DNA from: Notospermus geniculatus
Lineage: Eukaryota > Nemertea > Pilidiophora > Heteronemertea > Lineidae
Assembly: GCA_002633025.1 (NCBI GenBank)
Contig: NMRB01000660.1
Coordinates: forward strand, 62,001-126,000
DNA length: 64,000 bases
Reading direction: 5' to 3'
Shown: positions 22,901 through 34,596 of the stretch, in pieces
Layout: each line of letters starts with the position of its first letter
Numbering within the stretch: the first letter of the stretch is position 1
Notes under the pieces: model-generated
Seen by the model: the letters and a program-made list of their open reading frames with translations, nothing else
The model's database searches: none
Told to the model about the DNA's origin: nothing
Position numbers and translations under genes: made by a program

Positions 22901-25900
22901 CGACCTGGCCATGTTGCAGACGAGATGTCGTGCTTATGTTAGTCGAATGGAACAGATCGCAAAGCAGAAGATTCTGACCAGGTAGATTCTGAAAGCCGAA
23001 ATTTTGATTCGGAAAATTTCCAAATATTATGCAGATTTTGTGGTAAAATTTGTCTCAAATGAAGCGGAAACGTTATGTGTCCCTTCCTGAAATATTAGTG
23101 AATTTTGATTATGATCCATGTATTCACAGGGCAGAAATGAAGGAACGTGAAGAGCGGGCCAAATTGGACTTGATTCAAAAAGCTCGACATGCTGCTGCAA
23201 AAGAGATGGACAGATTCCAAGGTAAAACACAATTATGGTTGATTCAGATGTGTTGGTAATTATTTTGAATGCAGGTCAAGGCTTATCTCTAGTGGTATTG
23301 GTTCCTTATATAGAATCTGGTTTCTTGCTAATATTTTTATTTTGTTTAAATGGTCTGTTCTGTAGCCGAACACTTGTGCCGATTTTGAAGGAAGTGTGAG
23401 TCATCATGTCAGCATTCTTCTTGATTCTCTTCAGCCAAGCTAAAGGAAGTCCGCCGAGCAGTTGATGCCAAAAAGAGGCAACAGTTTAAAGAATTGAAAC
23501 AGCAGATGGTGGACGATTTAGAGGTACGCAATAACTCGCTGAGCAGTTTCTAGTAATGAAGACACCAACCTTAGTCTAAAACGACTTGTTGACAATCAAC
23601 ATGTTCGTCAGTAATGATTTGTTTGTTTGAAGAGAGCTTTTTCTGCCCCAACTTATAAATTTCCTCGTATGTGTTCATTTCAGCGAAGGCAACAAGTGGT
23701 GGAGAAGGAAAAGGCAGAGGACAAGGCAAGGATTGATGGATTGACAAAGAGGGAGGGAGAAGAGTTGACAGAAGAGCAAAGACTTGAGGAAGAGGCCAGG
23801 TGAGTGAGACTACCAGGCTCACCCACTTACAGTGGTCGTTTTGGCAATTTCTGTGAATGGAAACCAACTGGCCGTCATGAGGCGGATAGGGTCTGGGTGG
23901 GTAAAGGCCCATTTCCACTACAGTGGATTCCACCGTGGTTTTGGATAATTCTTCGATGTTTAACAATACATGTACATGGCCTGTCAATATTCCCAAATAC
24001 CAGTGAAAACCGCACCGCTCGCCGCAAACTGCGATGGAATCCACTGTTGTGGAAATCCAAAAAACAGCACAAAAACAACACACAGTATACAATAAATCAG
24101 AAAGTCGTCTCCGAATATTTCGCAAATTTTCGACCCCAATCGGGGTCTTCCTCAGGCACTATGTAGAAGAGATCCCAGAGGTGAATGAGCTAGAACCTAA
24201 TGATGGAAGGTAGTTATGTTGTGGAAACAGACCTTTAGAGACCTACGACAATTCTGTAACCCAGCTATTCTCTATTTGTTGCAGAGAAGAGCTGATAGCC
24301 TATTACAGCAAGCTTACAGAAGAGGCCGCCCGACGAGAGCAGAAGGCGTTGTGGAAGGTCAGAAGGCACAAGCTGGATCAGGCCAGGGAGATGTATATAC
24401 TCAAGAGTGAGAATGATATCCAGGAGGAGATGGCAAAATATAGGGCTGAGAAGGTAGGTGTATCAGGTCCTGTGAGAAGTCCATACACGTGGTCTGATCT
24501 GATACAGAGGAATTTGATGAAAATTTTCTTGTGTCTAAAGCCGCCATACACCTTCAATATTATTGCCCAATATGAGGACTAAAATGGGCAATATTATTGT
24601 CAATCTTTGTTTCACCCATCATGCCAGAAGCACGTGCCCCTATTTTGGACCCCATGTTGTGCAATAATATTGATCGTGTACGGCCCACTTTAAGAGTCCT
24701 TCAAAGCTGGATCTTTATCTTTCAGACTGTTCCTGTTGAGGAAAGACATGAGGATGACAGTGAAGCGATTCCAACGTCAAACCTTCTGAACCTGACTGTC
24801 GATCAGCCCAAAATCATTCCAGCCACGGTTTCTGAATCCAGAAACATTATGGATATGTCCATTCCAAACCTCCCTCTCTCGACTTCCGTCATTGGATCAC
24901 AGGTTGCGAACCTACTGGATATAACCCTTGATCAGCCATCCGCCCAGGGATTGTCGGCAACTGATGGGAAAAATCTAATGGACATGTCGTTAGGGGATCT
25001 GCCTAAATGGGCCCAGAAGACTATCGAAGAGGGTCAAGAGATGTCCGATACTTTTCAAGATTCTTCCTTGCCTACATGGGCTCAGAAAGGGAGCTCCGTT
25101 ATCAGCCCTGCTGCACTGGTGGTTGGTTCAGCTGAAGATGAGTCGGGGAAGGATGATGATAGGAATGTCACAATGTCTTTGGTCAATTTGGATGAAACTC
25201 GTGACAGAACGAAGTGGAAAACGCCGGGAATGGACGGCGATGGTGTGGCTGATGATGGTGCTGCTGGTTTAACAAATCGGGCTGAGGAGAGTGCGTCTGC
25301 TGCTGCTGATGGGGCAAGGGATATCCCTCTATGGGCCAAACAGGAACTGGATGAAGCAGACGCTGATGATGCAGTAGTAGATAATGCTCCGTTGGATGAT
25401 GCTGGGAAAGTTCATGATGCCAATGAAAAAAAACCTTCCTTAGATGAAGGAGGCCAGGTTCATACTCAAATCAAAATGGTACCAGGCACTTCAGCAACGC
25501 AACAAACAGAAGCATCTGAAACCAAGCCGCAGGTTGCGTTATTTGAAGGTCAGTTTGCGACGAGGGAAACGGAGGAAGAAGAATCGCGTCCGCACTTGAA
25601 GTCCGTTCCAGGGGAACATGTCACTAATGAAAGTGAAGATACCCCACTAGAGTATCAATTCTTGCCTCCGCAGCTCCGAACTCCAGCGGACATCTATAAA
25701 GATCTGGAAAAAAACACATCTGGATTTGAAATCAGGAAAAGTAGACATAAATTAGACATGAGTCATACACCGAAAAATGTTCTTGAAAAACATGTTTCGG
25801 AGGAAACGAAAAAATCGGATGAAGTGTTCAAAAAAGCTAACATCCATGGACATCACTCGGATGAAACAAAAGAACAGAATGTAGAACACCACGAAATCCG

Positions 25901-28900
25901 AGTCAAAAAGTTTCAGGATCGAAACGTGCATGGGCACTCTTCACAGGAAAGTATTCCGACAGTGAAGATGTCTGTCAGGAATATCCACGGACATCATTCT
26001 GATCAGTCCGAGTTGAAAGACTTGGACTCGGTGAGGCTGAAGAAATTCAAAGAGCAAAATGTACACGGTCACGCGTCTGTGCAAACGAAGACGCCGGACT
26101 TGGACACTGTCAATATGATGAAAATGAAGCGATTTCGTGAGCAGAATCTTTACGGGCATGCATCGAGTGAGACAGATGAAATGGATGAGATGCGTTTGAA
26201 GAAGTTCAGAGTACGGAACAAGCACGGTCATTCGTCAGATTCGACGGTGCAGAAGTTGTTGTATGGTGGAGATTATGGGGTGAAAGTGTCAAAGAAAAAT
26301 CAACTTGATGAAGAAGCAGGTGAGTTTTTGCTGAAACGTTTTGAATCGATAGTAATCATTGATGAGGAAGACCATTCAGGGGCAGATCCAGGATTTGGGA
26401 AAAGAGGGGTCACGCTGTGCTACTAAACACTGAAATCTGCGGTGAATGTCCAAGATTTGCTCCAAATTCCAGAATTTCACGGTCGATTTTTCAGATTTAT
26501 TGGCCAAAAAGGAGGGGGCTTGCACCCCTTGTGCCCTCCTTGGATCCGCACCTGCTCTTTTATGTTTGTCGCAGTAGTTGCTTCATGGCGTCTTTTTTAT
26601 TTCAGATGTATCTGTATTCAACCTGAGCCAGGCTGCTGAGGAATCAGTGTGGGTTGACGACAGCCTGGAACCTTATCAAGATAACTTTGATATTGTCAGT
26701 AAGTTGAGCACCTAAACTAATGCATTACGTGTATCTGTGAGGTAAATACGTGAACAATCTGCCACCTTCTTCAGTGCCTGTTGTGGACGACATTTGCCTC
26801 TGGCAATGACAATTATACCTGCATATCGCTCATCGGGCTGTCAGAATATACTGTAAAGCAAGATAATTTCGCGGCTGGAAATTTTCGCGAATCAAGAATT
26901 ATAGACATATTCACGGCAGGATATTTTCGCGAGTCTCTTCCATTTTTTTCATTTTTTTTTCACGGGACCGTATTTATCACTTGCGTGTACTCATATTCGC
27001 GACAGGAAATTTTCGCGACTCATACACTCTCGCGAAATTCGCGAAAATTTCCTGCACGCGAAATTTTCCTGCTTTACAGTAGTTGTCAGTACCTGTCACC
27101 ATGAGCAGATATTCTCCGGACACTATGGTGTTTTCCTGCAATAAATTGGCCCAATATTCATTTGAACTACCGGTAAATGTTTGGCTTTCGATTGGATACT
27201 GTTATATCCCATTTGAGGATGGAATTTGTTGGAGTGTAGTTGGATGTGAGATTTAGGACAAAATCTTTCCCTATTTTGCATTCATATCTCCTGGTATTTC
27301 TTGCCTTTTCAGACGATCCTCCCATGGTTGACATCACCCATGACCTCTATCAAAGTCCATTCACGATATGGCATGACTTGGACAATGTTGATGCGTTCGA
27401 ATACATGTCATTGCCTGTCCTGTTAAAAAAGTCTGTGACGTCACCTCTTCTTGCTCAGTAAGTGACTCTTTCTGTCTGATATGTCAGAAGGTTTGGCCGT
27501 ATTGGTTTGTATGCCATGGTGGCATCACTCCGTTTGAAAGTCTGGAATGTTAGGTCACTAAGAAATGTCTATAATTCAATGCCAACCTGCGGAAATGTGG
27601 AAAGTACAGTGTTACAACATCACCTTAGTGAAATTACATGTACCTTGAAATATCTAATAGACTCTATCACTCCAAAAGAGCGCAGCACCTGACGGGACAG
27701 CGTCATGACGTCCCACACGTCATTTCTGAACGCATGACGTGACTCGAAAAAAAATCCGGTTGTTTCAGCGATCATGACATCGTGAAACAATCTGATTTTT
27801 TTCGTCTCGCCTCAAAACATCATGAATGACGTGCGGGGACGTCTTGGACGCTGTCCCGTCAGGTGCTGCACTCTTTTAGAGGAATATCCTGTATTTCTAT
27901 ATCCTCATGATATCATTTATAGGGTCTCTCTGGTAAATAAGAGTATAGTCAGCTACTTCTATCATGACCTTGAAATCGACCGCCATTTTGAAGCAATGCG
28001 AATGTACCTGTTCATGGAGGATGGCGAATTTGGTCAAACACTAGGGGAGAATCTCTTTGAAAAGGTTAGTTCTCTTCAAGTTAGTCCAAGTTGTTGGGTG
28101 ATTTCGCAATCTATTACCTCTTTTAAAATCTTTGGCAGAGCTTGGTACCCCTTTGGCCGTTTACTTTCTCCTGAACCACTTCAAATTCATAATTTTTGTC
28201 TCCTTCCAGTTGTCATTGGATCCCAAACCACAAGAGGTTCTGAACCCCGTCTTCCTGAACGGTGTGCTGACAAAGGCACTACGCTCTTCCATTCACGGCG
28301 ACAGTGACCTAGCCAAAGGCATCACCTTTGTCATCAGACATATACCTCATTTTTTCATCGTTTTTGGTAGGTACTCAAATGCAATTTCGGATACTTTGGT
28401 TCCACTGCAGGTAGAGGTGCGATTTGGGACTGAATTTCCATCTCTCGAAAAGAGTAGCATCTGCAATGGGTGTATGGCAGTTATGCTGTGCCCTTCAAAT
28501 GGACGAAAACCAACAATGAACACTCAAAAAAAGCAATACCCAGGTTCTCCACCATGTTATGTTCTAGTCCACAGGATCTTGGAGGAAGGGGGGTCTTGAA
28601 TGACAAACTCATGCTCTTTCATTTCAAGATGGTGATGGATTTATTCTATCTCTCCCAGCTACAAAAGCTGCCCTTGTGGCTTATCAAGATGGCTGTCCCG
28701 CTGTTCCCCTCCTCTGACTACTTCCGGTTCCGTCAGTATCTTTAAAAACGTTTCAAATTATGCTATAGGGTATATAAAATTGTCATTACTCGGTTCATCT
28801 TTCAGCCAGTGATGCCCTTGAATGTTTTGATCTAACGTACAAAGTAAACTGGCCGTTGAACATCATCATCACTGACAACTTACTCCTCAAGTACGCCAAA

Positions 28901-30679
28901 GTCTTCACGTTCATGTTACAACTCAAACGGACGGTCTGGACACTGAAGGACATCTGGCATCGTCTCATCAGAGATTGTGAGTATGACTACTTTGAGTTTG
29001 TATTCTAATTTCTTCAAAAGAATTCTAATGGATCTTGCCCTCTTTGGCTCATTTCAATATGTTTACATGTACCTTCGGTCTGATTAGAACACATTTTGTT
29101 AGCTATGTTAACCTAGCTATATCTCTGCTTGCTTATGACAGTTTTGATATATTTTGCCAGCTCTTTTGGACCATCTCACATTGTAACCTTTCAGCTGTGT
29201 TATGCAAGGCTAGAAATGTCCCCCAAGCCCGACAATTACAGTTATATAGGTAGGTGATGTGACTGAATGTGAAAAGTCATTGAAGGTCTTGGTCGCATAA
29301 TTGCCATTTCTTTGTACATGTACATGTAGTGTGCCACTTTTTACCCCATCCTGAGAACATCAGGGATTCTCAGCACTCGCTCCGTTCACCACCGCACGCA
29401 AACCCCTGAGGATATTTGTGTGCGGTGCGAGCGCCAAGAACCCCTGATGTGCTCAGGATGTTTTACAGGGTAGTTGTAGATGTTTATGAGGTGTATTCCT
29501 CCACACAACATGTTACTCCTGCATGATTTGCCTCTCTTCTTCAAGGCATGAGATGCAGTGTTTTGTGAGGGTGATGCAGGGGTACATCTCGAACCAGATC
29601 ATCCATGTGTCATGGAAGGAATTCCAAGAAGACTTGGCGAATAATGTGCACTGTCTCGATGATCTACATGACAGGCATATGGAATACCTCAATAAGGTCA
29701 TGTTCAGGTAGGTCAGATTTTCCCCAAAATTAGTGTGTGTTTTTCTCGAGGTGAAACTCTTGACCCCTTTTGCGGACCCAGAGGGGGGCACCCGACTCCC
29801 CTTTTGGCCAACAAACATGTAAAATCGACCGTGAAATTCTGGAATTTGGCGCAAATTTCAATGTTCCTAGCACAGGGCGTCCCCTCTTTTCCCAAAACCT
29901 GGATCCGCCCCTGATTGCTGTCTAATAACTGCTGTTAATTCTTAATTACTTTTTTCCAGGTGCTTGCTAACTTCAAAGGCCGCCCCAGTGATGAAGGTCA
30001 TTCAGGACATCTTCAAACTGATTCTGAAGTTTCATGGCCAATTGGTCGCCCTTTCTTGGGAGAAGAGTCAGAAGACTGGTGAGATCAGCCACCCTGCATT
30101 CAACCAGATGGAGGCCACGTATAGGTCTTTCAAAGACTACTCAATGTTCCTGTTCAAAGGTGAGTTCCTAAGAAACATGGGTGCTGTTTACATGTATTTG
30201 CGACCCGCTGTGGCAAAAAGAGTCACATGTCGCTTAGAAAGTGAGCCTCAACGAACTAAGATGACACCAGGAAAGAATGGAAGAAGTAGATCGTTTCAGA
30301 TTTCATAATACACAGACAGTACTGAAACTGACAAACATTTGGTCTCAACCTGCCAAGCTAAGAGCGACATGCGTCTGCTTTTGCCAGAGCGGGTCACATT
30401 TATGATTCTCTCAGTCTGGTATTGTGCAATGTAATAAATTCTTGTGTTTCTTTCCAATCTTGCTTTGCCACTCTGGAAATGGGATAGAAGAGGTAGGTTT
30501 GAAATCACCCTTCCTTGTGTTGTGGAACTTTTCTTGATATGGTCCAAATACGATATTGTTTTCCAGTCGTCAACAAGTTATCAGCACGTGGGTTCCAGCA
30601 ACATTTGGAGGAATTCTTGTTGCGTTTGAACTTCAACTCGTACTACACCAATATCCAGCAGGCTGTTGGGCCAAGGTGA
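16948..30679 (+). CDS. TUBGCP6: Gamma-tubulin complex component 6, complete (28 exons)
   Basis: Largest subunit of the gamma-tubulin ring complex, which nucleates microtubules at centrosomes. Exons: 16948-17129, 17353-17492, 17739-17866, 18057-18148, 18313-18385, 18697-18872, 19615-19797, 20398-20605, 20730-21025, 21302-21377, 21504-21613, 21722-21813, 22253-22392, 22839-22981, 23130-23221, 23435-23523, 23684-23799, 24285-24453, 24726-26319, 26606-26698, 27313-27457, 27923-28064, 28210-28366, 28806-28976, 29195-29249, 29546-29707, 29960-30159, 30567-30679. The total of 5,337 nt is exactly 1,779 codons (human protein 1,819 aa). Residues about 325-640 form the N-terminal GCP core (VRDVLYLLTGVLS, DKFYWTHGY, VCGKSINLLKLCCP). 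Residues about 680-835 form a charged coiled coil. About 1205-1335 carry six HGHxS repeats. About 1430-1778 form the C-terminal core (LPVLLKKSVTSPL, YKVNWPLNIIITDN). Exon 6 uses a weak donor (gtctgt). Confidence 0.95.
19118..19503. mobile_element. MITE before TUBGCP6 exon 7, AATGRGGAACC family
   Basis: Ends AATGAGGAACCAG / CCGGTTCCTCATT. Shares TTGACGTTGCG, ACATTTTTCTACAGGAA and CACGTCGTGACGTTAGT with 19989-20331. Confidence 0.75.
19989..20331. mobile_element. MITE after TUBGCP6 exon 7, AATGRGGAACC family
   Basis: Ends AATGGGGAACCCGC / GCGGGTTCCCCATT. It is a direct-orientation relative of 19118-19503; the pair brackets exon 7. Confidence 0.75.
21926..22165 (+). mobile_element. tRNA-derived SINE in TUBGCP6 intron 12
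   Basis: The head carries TGGTGTAGTGGTTCAGG and GGGTTCGAATCCC. The body matches 786-1003 and ends with TTCTACTGAAAGGTTTCAGG and more tail sequence. The cloverleaf is not preserved, so it is a SINE rather than a tRNA gene. Confidence 0.85.
22515..22725. mobile_element. Inverted-repeat element in TUBGCP6 intron 13
   Basis: CTAGGAATCCACC and TTGCAACTTGCTTTGCAAC pair with GTTGCAAAGCAAGTCGCA and GTGGATTCCTAG. Confidence 0.65.
23905..24058. mobile_element. MITE in TUBGCP6 intron 17
   Basis: ATTTCCACTACAGTGGATTC pairs with GAATCCACTGTTGTGGAAAT, with CCACGGTGG-like subterminal bases. Confidence 0.7.
24726..26319 (+). CDS. TUBGCP6: TUBGCP6 exon 19: long disordered exon with HGHxSD repeats
   Basis: This 1,594-nt exon encodes the GCP6-specific insertion. 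The first part has spaced short motifs (LLNLTVDQP, LLDITLDQP, and MDMS followed by LP or LPxWAQK) in an acidic, disordered context. The last part has six copies of a motif of the form N-x-H/Y-G-H-x-S, starting near 25838, 25923, 25980, 26057, 26146 and 26217 and separated by VRLKKFK/R-like basic linkers. Human GCP6 has a comparable HGHVSDAS array that is reported as a PLK4 target; the homology is my recollection of the human sequence. Confidence 0.85.
26376..26556. mobile_element. MITE, GGGGCGGATCCAGG family
   Basis: CAGGGGCAGATCCAGGATTT pairs with a CCTTGGATCCGCACCTG end. An inverted-orientation relative is at 29715-29915. Both share an AATTCCAGAATTTCACGGTC segment. Confidence 0.8.
26850..27082. 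mobile_element. MITE with ACTGTAAAGCA ends and TTTTCGCGA repeats
   Basis: TACTGTAAAGCAAGATAATT pairs with AATTTTCCTGCTTTACAGTA. The interior repeats AATTTTCGCGA. Confidence 0.8.
27672..27880. mobile_element. MITE with CACCTGACGGGACAGCGTC ends
   Basis: AAAAGAGCGCAGCACCTGAC and CACCTGACGGGACAGCGTC pair with the complementary right end. The interior has TGACGT words and TGTTTCA-like arms. Confidence 0.8.
29347..29464. mobile_element. Hairpin MITE in TUBGCP6 intron 25
   Basis: CATCCTGAGAACATCAGGG pairs with CCCCTGATGTGCTCAGGATG, with CGCACGCAAA / TGTGTGCGGTGCG inner arms. Confidence 0.7.
29715..29915. mobile_element. MITE, GGGGCGGATCCAGG family, inverted copy
   Basis: Ends with AAACCTGGATCCGCCCCTG and shares GACCGTGAAATTCTGGAATT with the complement of 26376-26556. 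Confidence 0.75.
30197..30400. mobile_element. MITE, TGTGACCCG family, in TUBGCP6 intron 27
   Basis: TTGCGACCCGCTGTGGC at the left and GAGCGGGTCACA at the right. The interior (CTGAAACTGACAAACATTTG) matches the complement of 11466-11667. Confidence 0.75.
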
Positions 30680-31101
30680 TGAGCTACTTGCTGCCAGAGT
30701 CTCTGTCATCATAATGTGGATATTCAAAGCAGATTTCGCAGGAATTTTCCAATCTACAGAGTGTATCTCCCTTAGCGGACACGTCTCTGTTAACGACACC
30801 AAATTCAATTTTGACCTGAGTAATCAGGACACCTCTGTGTAGAGGATATTCCCAAGAGTGTCCTTAATAGGGAGGTTCTCTTCATTCTGCATTTGTGGCC
30901 AAGGTAGAGAAATAACTCGCTGAAATTTACCTGTACGTAAGATTTGATGTTGAGTTGCATAAATCTGCGCTGTGCACAGGCTCAGCTTCATTAGAATTGC
31001 CTCAATGCTTGAAAACGAGCAGGATTACATGTATTCGTTCGTCTATGTGCTATTTTTGAAGTATCTATACTTATTTTTTGTACCAAACGAAAAGCTTTGT
31101 A

Positions 31102-31107
31102 AATAAA
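31102..31107 (+). terminator. TUBGCP6 polyadenylation signal
   Basis: AATAAA lies about 425 bp after the TUBGCP6 stop codon in AT-rich sequence, and is the first canonical signal seen downstream. The stretch 30680-31101 is then the likely 3' UTR. Confidence 0.55.
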
Positions 31108-31339
31108 AGATTCATTTGCAAATTTTCAAATACGTGAATTTTTTGACTTTATTCCTGCTCGTAGATCTACCCAGTATACATATTTTCCCTGTTCTAATCA
31201 TGGCCTGTCAAGTATATACACATTTGTTCCGTCTTCTGAAATCATCCTCTGAAATCATCCGATATACAGGTGCTTACATTGTTGTTCTACAAATTTATAT
31301 TGAATTGTTATACAAATTCTCCCTCCCCCCCCCCCCCCC

Positions 31340-31914
31340 NNNNNNNNNNNNNNNNNNNNNNNNNNNNNNNNNNNNNNNNNNNNNNNNNNNNNNNNNNNNN
31401 NNNNNNNNNNNNNNNNNNNNNNNNNNNNNNNNNNNNNNNNNNNNNNNNNNNNNNNNNNNNNNNNNNNNNNNNNNNNNNNNNNNNNNNNNNNNNNNNNNNN
31501 NNNNNNNNNNNNNNNNNNNNNNNNNNNNNNNNNNNNNNNNNNNNNNNNNNNNNNNNNNNNNNNNNNNNNNNNNNNNNNNNNNNNNNNNNNNNNNNNNNNN
31601 NNNNNNNNNNNNNNNNNNNNNNNNNNNNNNNNNNNNNNNNNNNNNNNNNNNNNNNNNNNNNNNNNNNNNNNNNNNNNNNNNNNNNNNNNNNNNNNNNNNN
31701 NNNNNNNNNNNNNNNNNNNNNNNNNNNNNNNNNNNNNNNNNNNNNNNNNNNNNNNNNNNNNNNNNNNNNNNNNNNNNNNNNNNNNNNNNNNNNNNNNNNN
31801 NNNNNNNNNNNNNNNNNNNNNNNNNNNNNNNNNNNNNNNNNNNNNNNNNNNNNNNNNNNNNNNNNNNNNNNNNNNNNNNNNNNNNNNNNNNNNNNNNNNN
31901 NNNNNNNNNNNNNN
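31340..31914. other. Assembly gap
   Basis: A run of 575 N bases is flanked by poly-C on the left and G-rich sequence on the right. ORFs spanning it are meaningless. Confidence 1.
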
Positions 31915-33347
31915 GGGGGAGGGGGGCAGAAGATCTTTTTTCCAAAATCCGTATGAAAATCACATTTTTTGGTTGGCTCGGAGGGGGGGAGCAACTGCCC
32001 CCGTGCTCCCCCCGCTATGGCCCTGGATACCATGAACAATCAATCACTGGATGAAATCTATTCTCAGATGTGCACTGAAGTTGACTTCGTGCCTGGCGAA
32101 AAGGAAATTTCACCATGTATGCGAGAAGGAAATTTACAGATGAATTTAGCAAACAAACTCGGACATCATTTTCACGAATGAACAAAATCGTGCACCGACG
32201 GAAAATTTGCATCATATCAGGCTGATCATATCCTATTACATGACTCCGTGTAATTGGATCTTCGACACAAACCAATTAAACTTTTTCAGTACTTCGATAA
32301 AACCAACGCATTGGAGATTTTTTGCTCTTTCCCTTCGCAAATGATTATATAAAATCTATTTCCCCGAGTAACGTAATACGGCACAATCGGAAAAACACGT
32401 TTGATGAGCATCTGGTAAAAACTAGCCATTGGAAATCACAATGCCACGCCGATCCATCTGTTTCTTCAACCAACTGAACACCGTGAAAGCCAAGCTTCGC
32501 GGGCTTTCCTTCATCAGGCAATGCAGTGGTATCCATTACACGTGTTACGCCCGGTGTTACGCCCGTCACTGCAGTCAATTGATTGATACACTAATTAAAG
32601 TGAGATCAAAAGTTGGGTACCCACCCTCAGTCGATGTGGCAACAAAGGAACCTGTTTCGACGGAGTATGGAGATTCTTAAAGAGCGACACGACGGAGTTG
32701 GACACATTCGTCTAAAGTCATGTCATGGCTTCGGTTCGTGTTCGGCGTTAAAATGACGTTTTTCGAGTTTATCAACTTGAAACCTAACTTTTGAGGTAGA
32801 TCTACCGGCATGAAAATGTAAACTTTGGACTCTTGCCAACCTACGTGATCTCCGGACACCGGGCTACAAGACAGGTTTGTCGCAGTGCTCGACGGTTTTC
32901 GTCATTGCCGATTTTCTGCGGAGGCGCAGCAGCGCATTTTTTTCCATAATTTCCGTACAGTGACCTCATATTATTGCAACAAGTTGTACAACGGGAACAG
33001 GAGGTTTCTTCGTATACGTCCGTTGACGTCATCCAAGATTTTTCTTTGTTGTTCAGTCTACAAGGCAAATGTGAGGTTTCATTTTACAAAAGGACAAGTC
33101 TTTCCTTGGACGACGTTTAGTTTATCCCGTCTGTGCCCGTCTGTGGAAGACCGTTTCAACTTGGGATTGCATTGCGATGTCTGGACCAACATTGGTGATG
33201 TGTTCATTTGGTCTCTTAGTGGTATACATGTACACAAGTGTGTCTCTAACGACGAAACGATAACGGATACTCGGCCAAGAAGATAAGATATACCAAATAT
33301 TGCTGTCCAAATATCCACCTATCTGATTGATCTCCGCGAAGCAGGAA
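31915..33347. other. No gene recognised
   Basis: The first roughly 120 bp are G/C-rich and resemble the GGGGCGGATCC-type repeats elsewhere in the window. The rest has only short unsupported ORFs. The final few hundred bases probably include the 5' UTR and promoter of the GPCR gene. Confidence 0.5.
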
Positions 33348-34430
33348 ATGGCAGATTTTGATTCATGGCAGACGAATGTCAAAAACGTCAGCGGAGAGGC
33401 TGCCGGAAGAGCAACCTTGTCCCCACACGACCAGCAGATCATCGACATCATCAGAAACATCCGACAAGTCTTACTTGATTCTAAATGGGCAATATTTGCC
33501 TTGGGTTTCCCTGGCAACATCCTGCTCTTTTTCGTCATGATGCGCAGAAAGAACCTAACTTCATCCACATGCAACTTCATGGCGGTTTTATCAATCGTTG
33601 ACATAGGTGCCCTGTTCAGCATGCTCAGTCTTCCAACTATGATGGAGAAGGCTGGCTTGATGGACAGAAGTATTTCTTGCCTTATTATCGGTTTCAGCAA
33701 CAATTTTTTCACGTCTACCTCGAGTTGGGTGTTGGTCGCCATGACAGTCGACCGGTTCATAGCAATAAGATGGCCGCTGAAGGCGAACGATTGGTGTACG
33801 CCGTCACGTGCCAGAAAGTCTCTCGCAGGGGTTTGTTTATTTTCTTTGGCAATTAATTTCCATTTTTGGTTCACAGTTAAAAATAAATGCGATCCAAACA
33901 CTGGGACATGCAAGTGTACCCAAGCTGCTTTTGGACCATTCATCATGGCGCTTATTCGCTGGTGTGATTTCGTTGTAAATGCAGCCATTCCGATTTCTTC
34001 CCTGTCCATCTTAAATATCTTAATTCTGAGTGCGTACAAGAAAGCTACGAGCCGACGCGCCCAGTTACATCATGGCGGCGGGGCAGACAAGGCAGAAACG
34101 GAAGAGACCAAACGAGAAGTGGCCCGCACCAATCACCTGACGCGGATGCTTCTCATCGTCAGCGTGACGTTCATCGTGACAGTAGCTCCGCACCGAATCG
34201 GCCGTTCTATTGACCAAATTTATCCGCAGACGACAATAATGGGTAAAACAATTGTAGAATGTTACAGAACCTTTAACTATAGATTATGGTTTGCAAACAA
34301 TGGAATAAATTTTTATCTTTATGTGGTTGGTGGAGGAGAACGTTTTCTCCGGGATCTGAAAATGATTATTATGTGCGGGAAACAGGCTAAAACAAAAAGT
34401 GAATTTACCTTTACAACTGCTGCTGATTAA
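33348..34430 (+). CDS. Rhodopsin-like G protein-coupled receptor, intronless
   Basis: Single-exon ORF of 360 aa from the ATG at 33348, preceded by ggaa; the frame also opens upstream but with no ATG. Seven hydrophobic segments are seen at about 46-66, 74-95, 112-135, 157-175, 197-228, 266-284 and 312-330. Class A landmarks are GN in TM1 (56-57), Asp85 in TM2, Cys111 at the start of TM3, and DRF (135-137) in place of DRY. NFYLY (321-325) stands where NPxxY is expected. Extracellular loop 2 has three close cysteines (181, 188, 190), and Asn13 is a potential N-glycosylation site. The style resembles the large expanded invertebrate peptide-receptor-like families; the ligand is unknown. Confidence 0.85.
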   Translation: MADFDSWQTNVKNVSGEAAGRATLSPHDQQIIDIIRNIRQVLLDSKWAIFALGFPGNILLFFVMMRRKNLTSSTCNFMAVLSIVDIGALFSMLSLPTMMEKAGLMDRSISCLIIGFSNNFFTSTSSWVLVAMTVDRFIAIRWPLKANDWCTPSRARKSLAGVCLFSLAINFHFWFTVKNKCDPNTGTCKCTQAAFGPFIMALIRWCDFVVNAAIPISSLSILNILILSAYKKATSRRAQLHHGGGADKAETEETKREVARTNHLTRMLLIVSVTFIVTVAPHRIGRSIDQIYPQTTIMGKTIVECYRTFNYRLWFANNGINFYLYVVGGGERFLRDLKMIIMCGKQAKTKSEFTFTTAAD

Positions 34431-34590
34431 AGCGAATTGATATCGAAAACATTTGATTTAGAAATAGAATTTGAAAGGGGACAAATTTTCGGGAAAAAAT
34501 GTAAACAAACTTCTCCAGAATGTCAACAAAGAAATGTTCGTGCATTCTGATTGGCTGAAATTTTGTGTTTACAAACACCAGCCAAATGTA

Positions 34591-34596
34591 AATAAA
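34591..34596 (+). terminator. Possible polyadenylation signal of the GPCR gene
   Basis: AATAAA lies about 160 bp after the stop codon in AT-rich sequence. A second AATAAA-like site occurs near 34843. Confidence 0.35.

Noticed and set aside
24597-24725. ATG at 24597 as the start of a separate 609-aa gene
   Set aside because: These bases are intron upstream of a clear tatctttcag acceptor at 24725. The ORF is TUBGCP6 exon 19 read in from the intron and on past the donor at 26319.
31116-32054. Long ORFs on both strands across the N gap
   Set aside because: They consist mostly of unknown residues created by the gap and carry no coding evidence.
33122-34039. 305-codon minus-strand ORF opposite the GPCR
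   Set aside because: It is an antisense shadow of the receptor ORF. The plus frame shows seven hydrophobic segments and GPCR motifs; the minus frame shows no recognisable domain.
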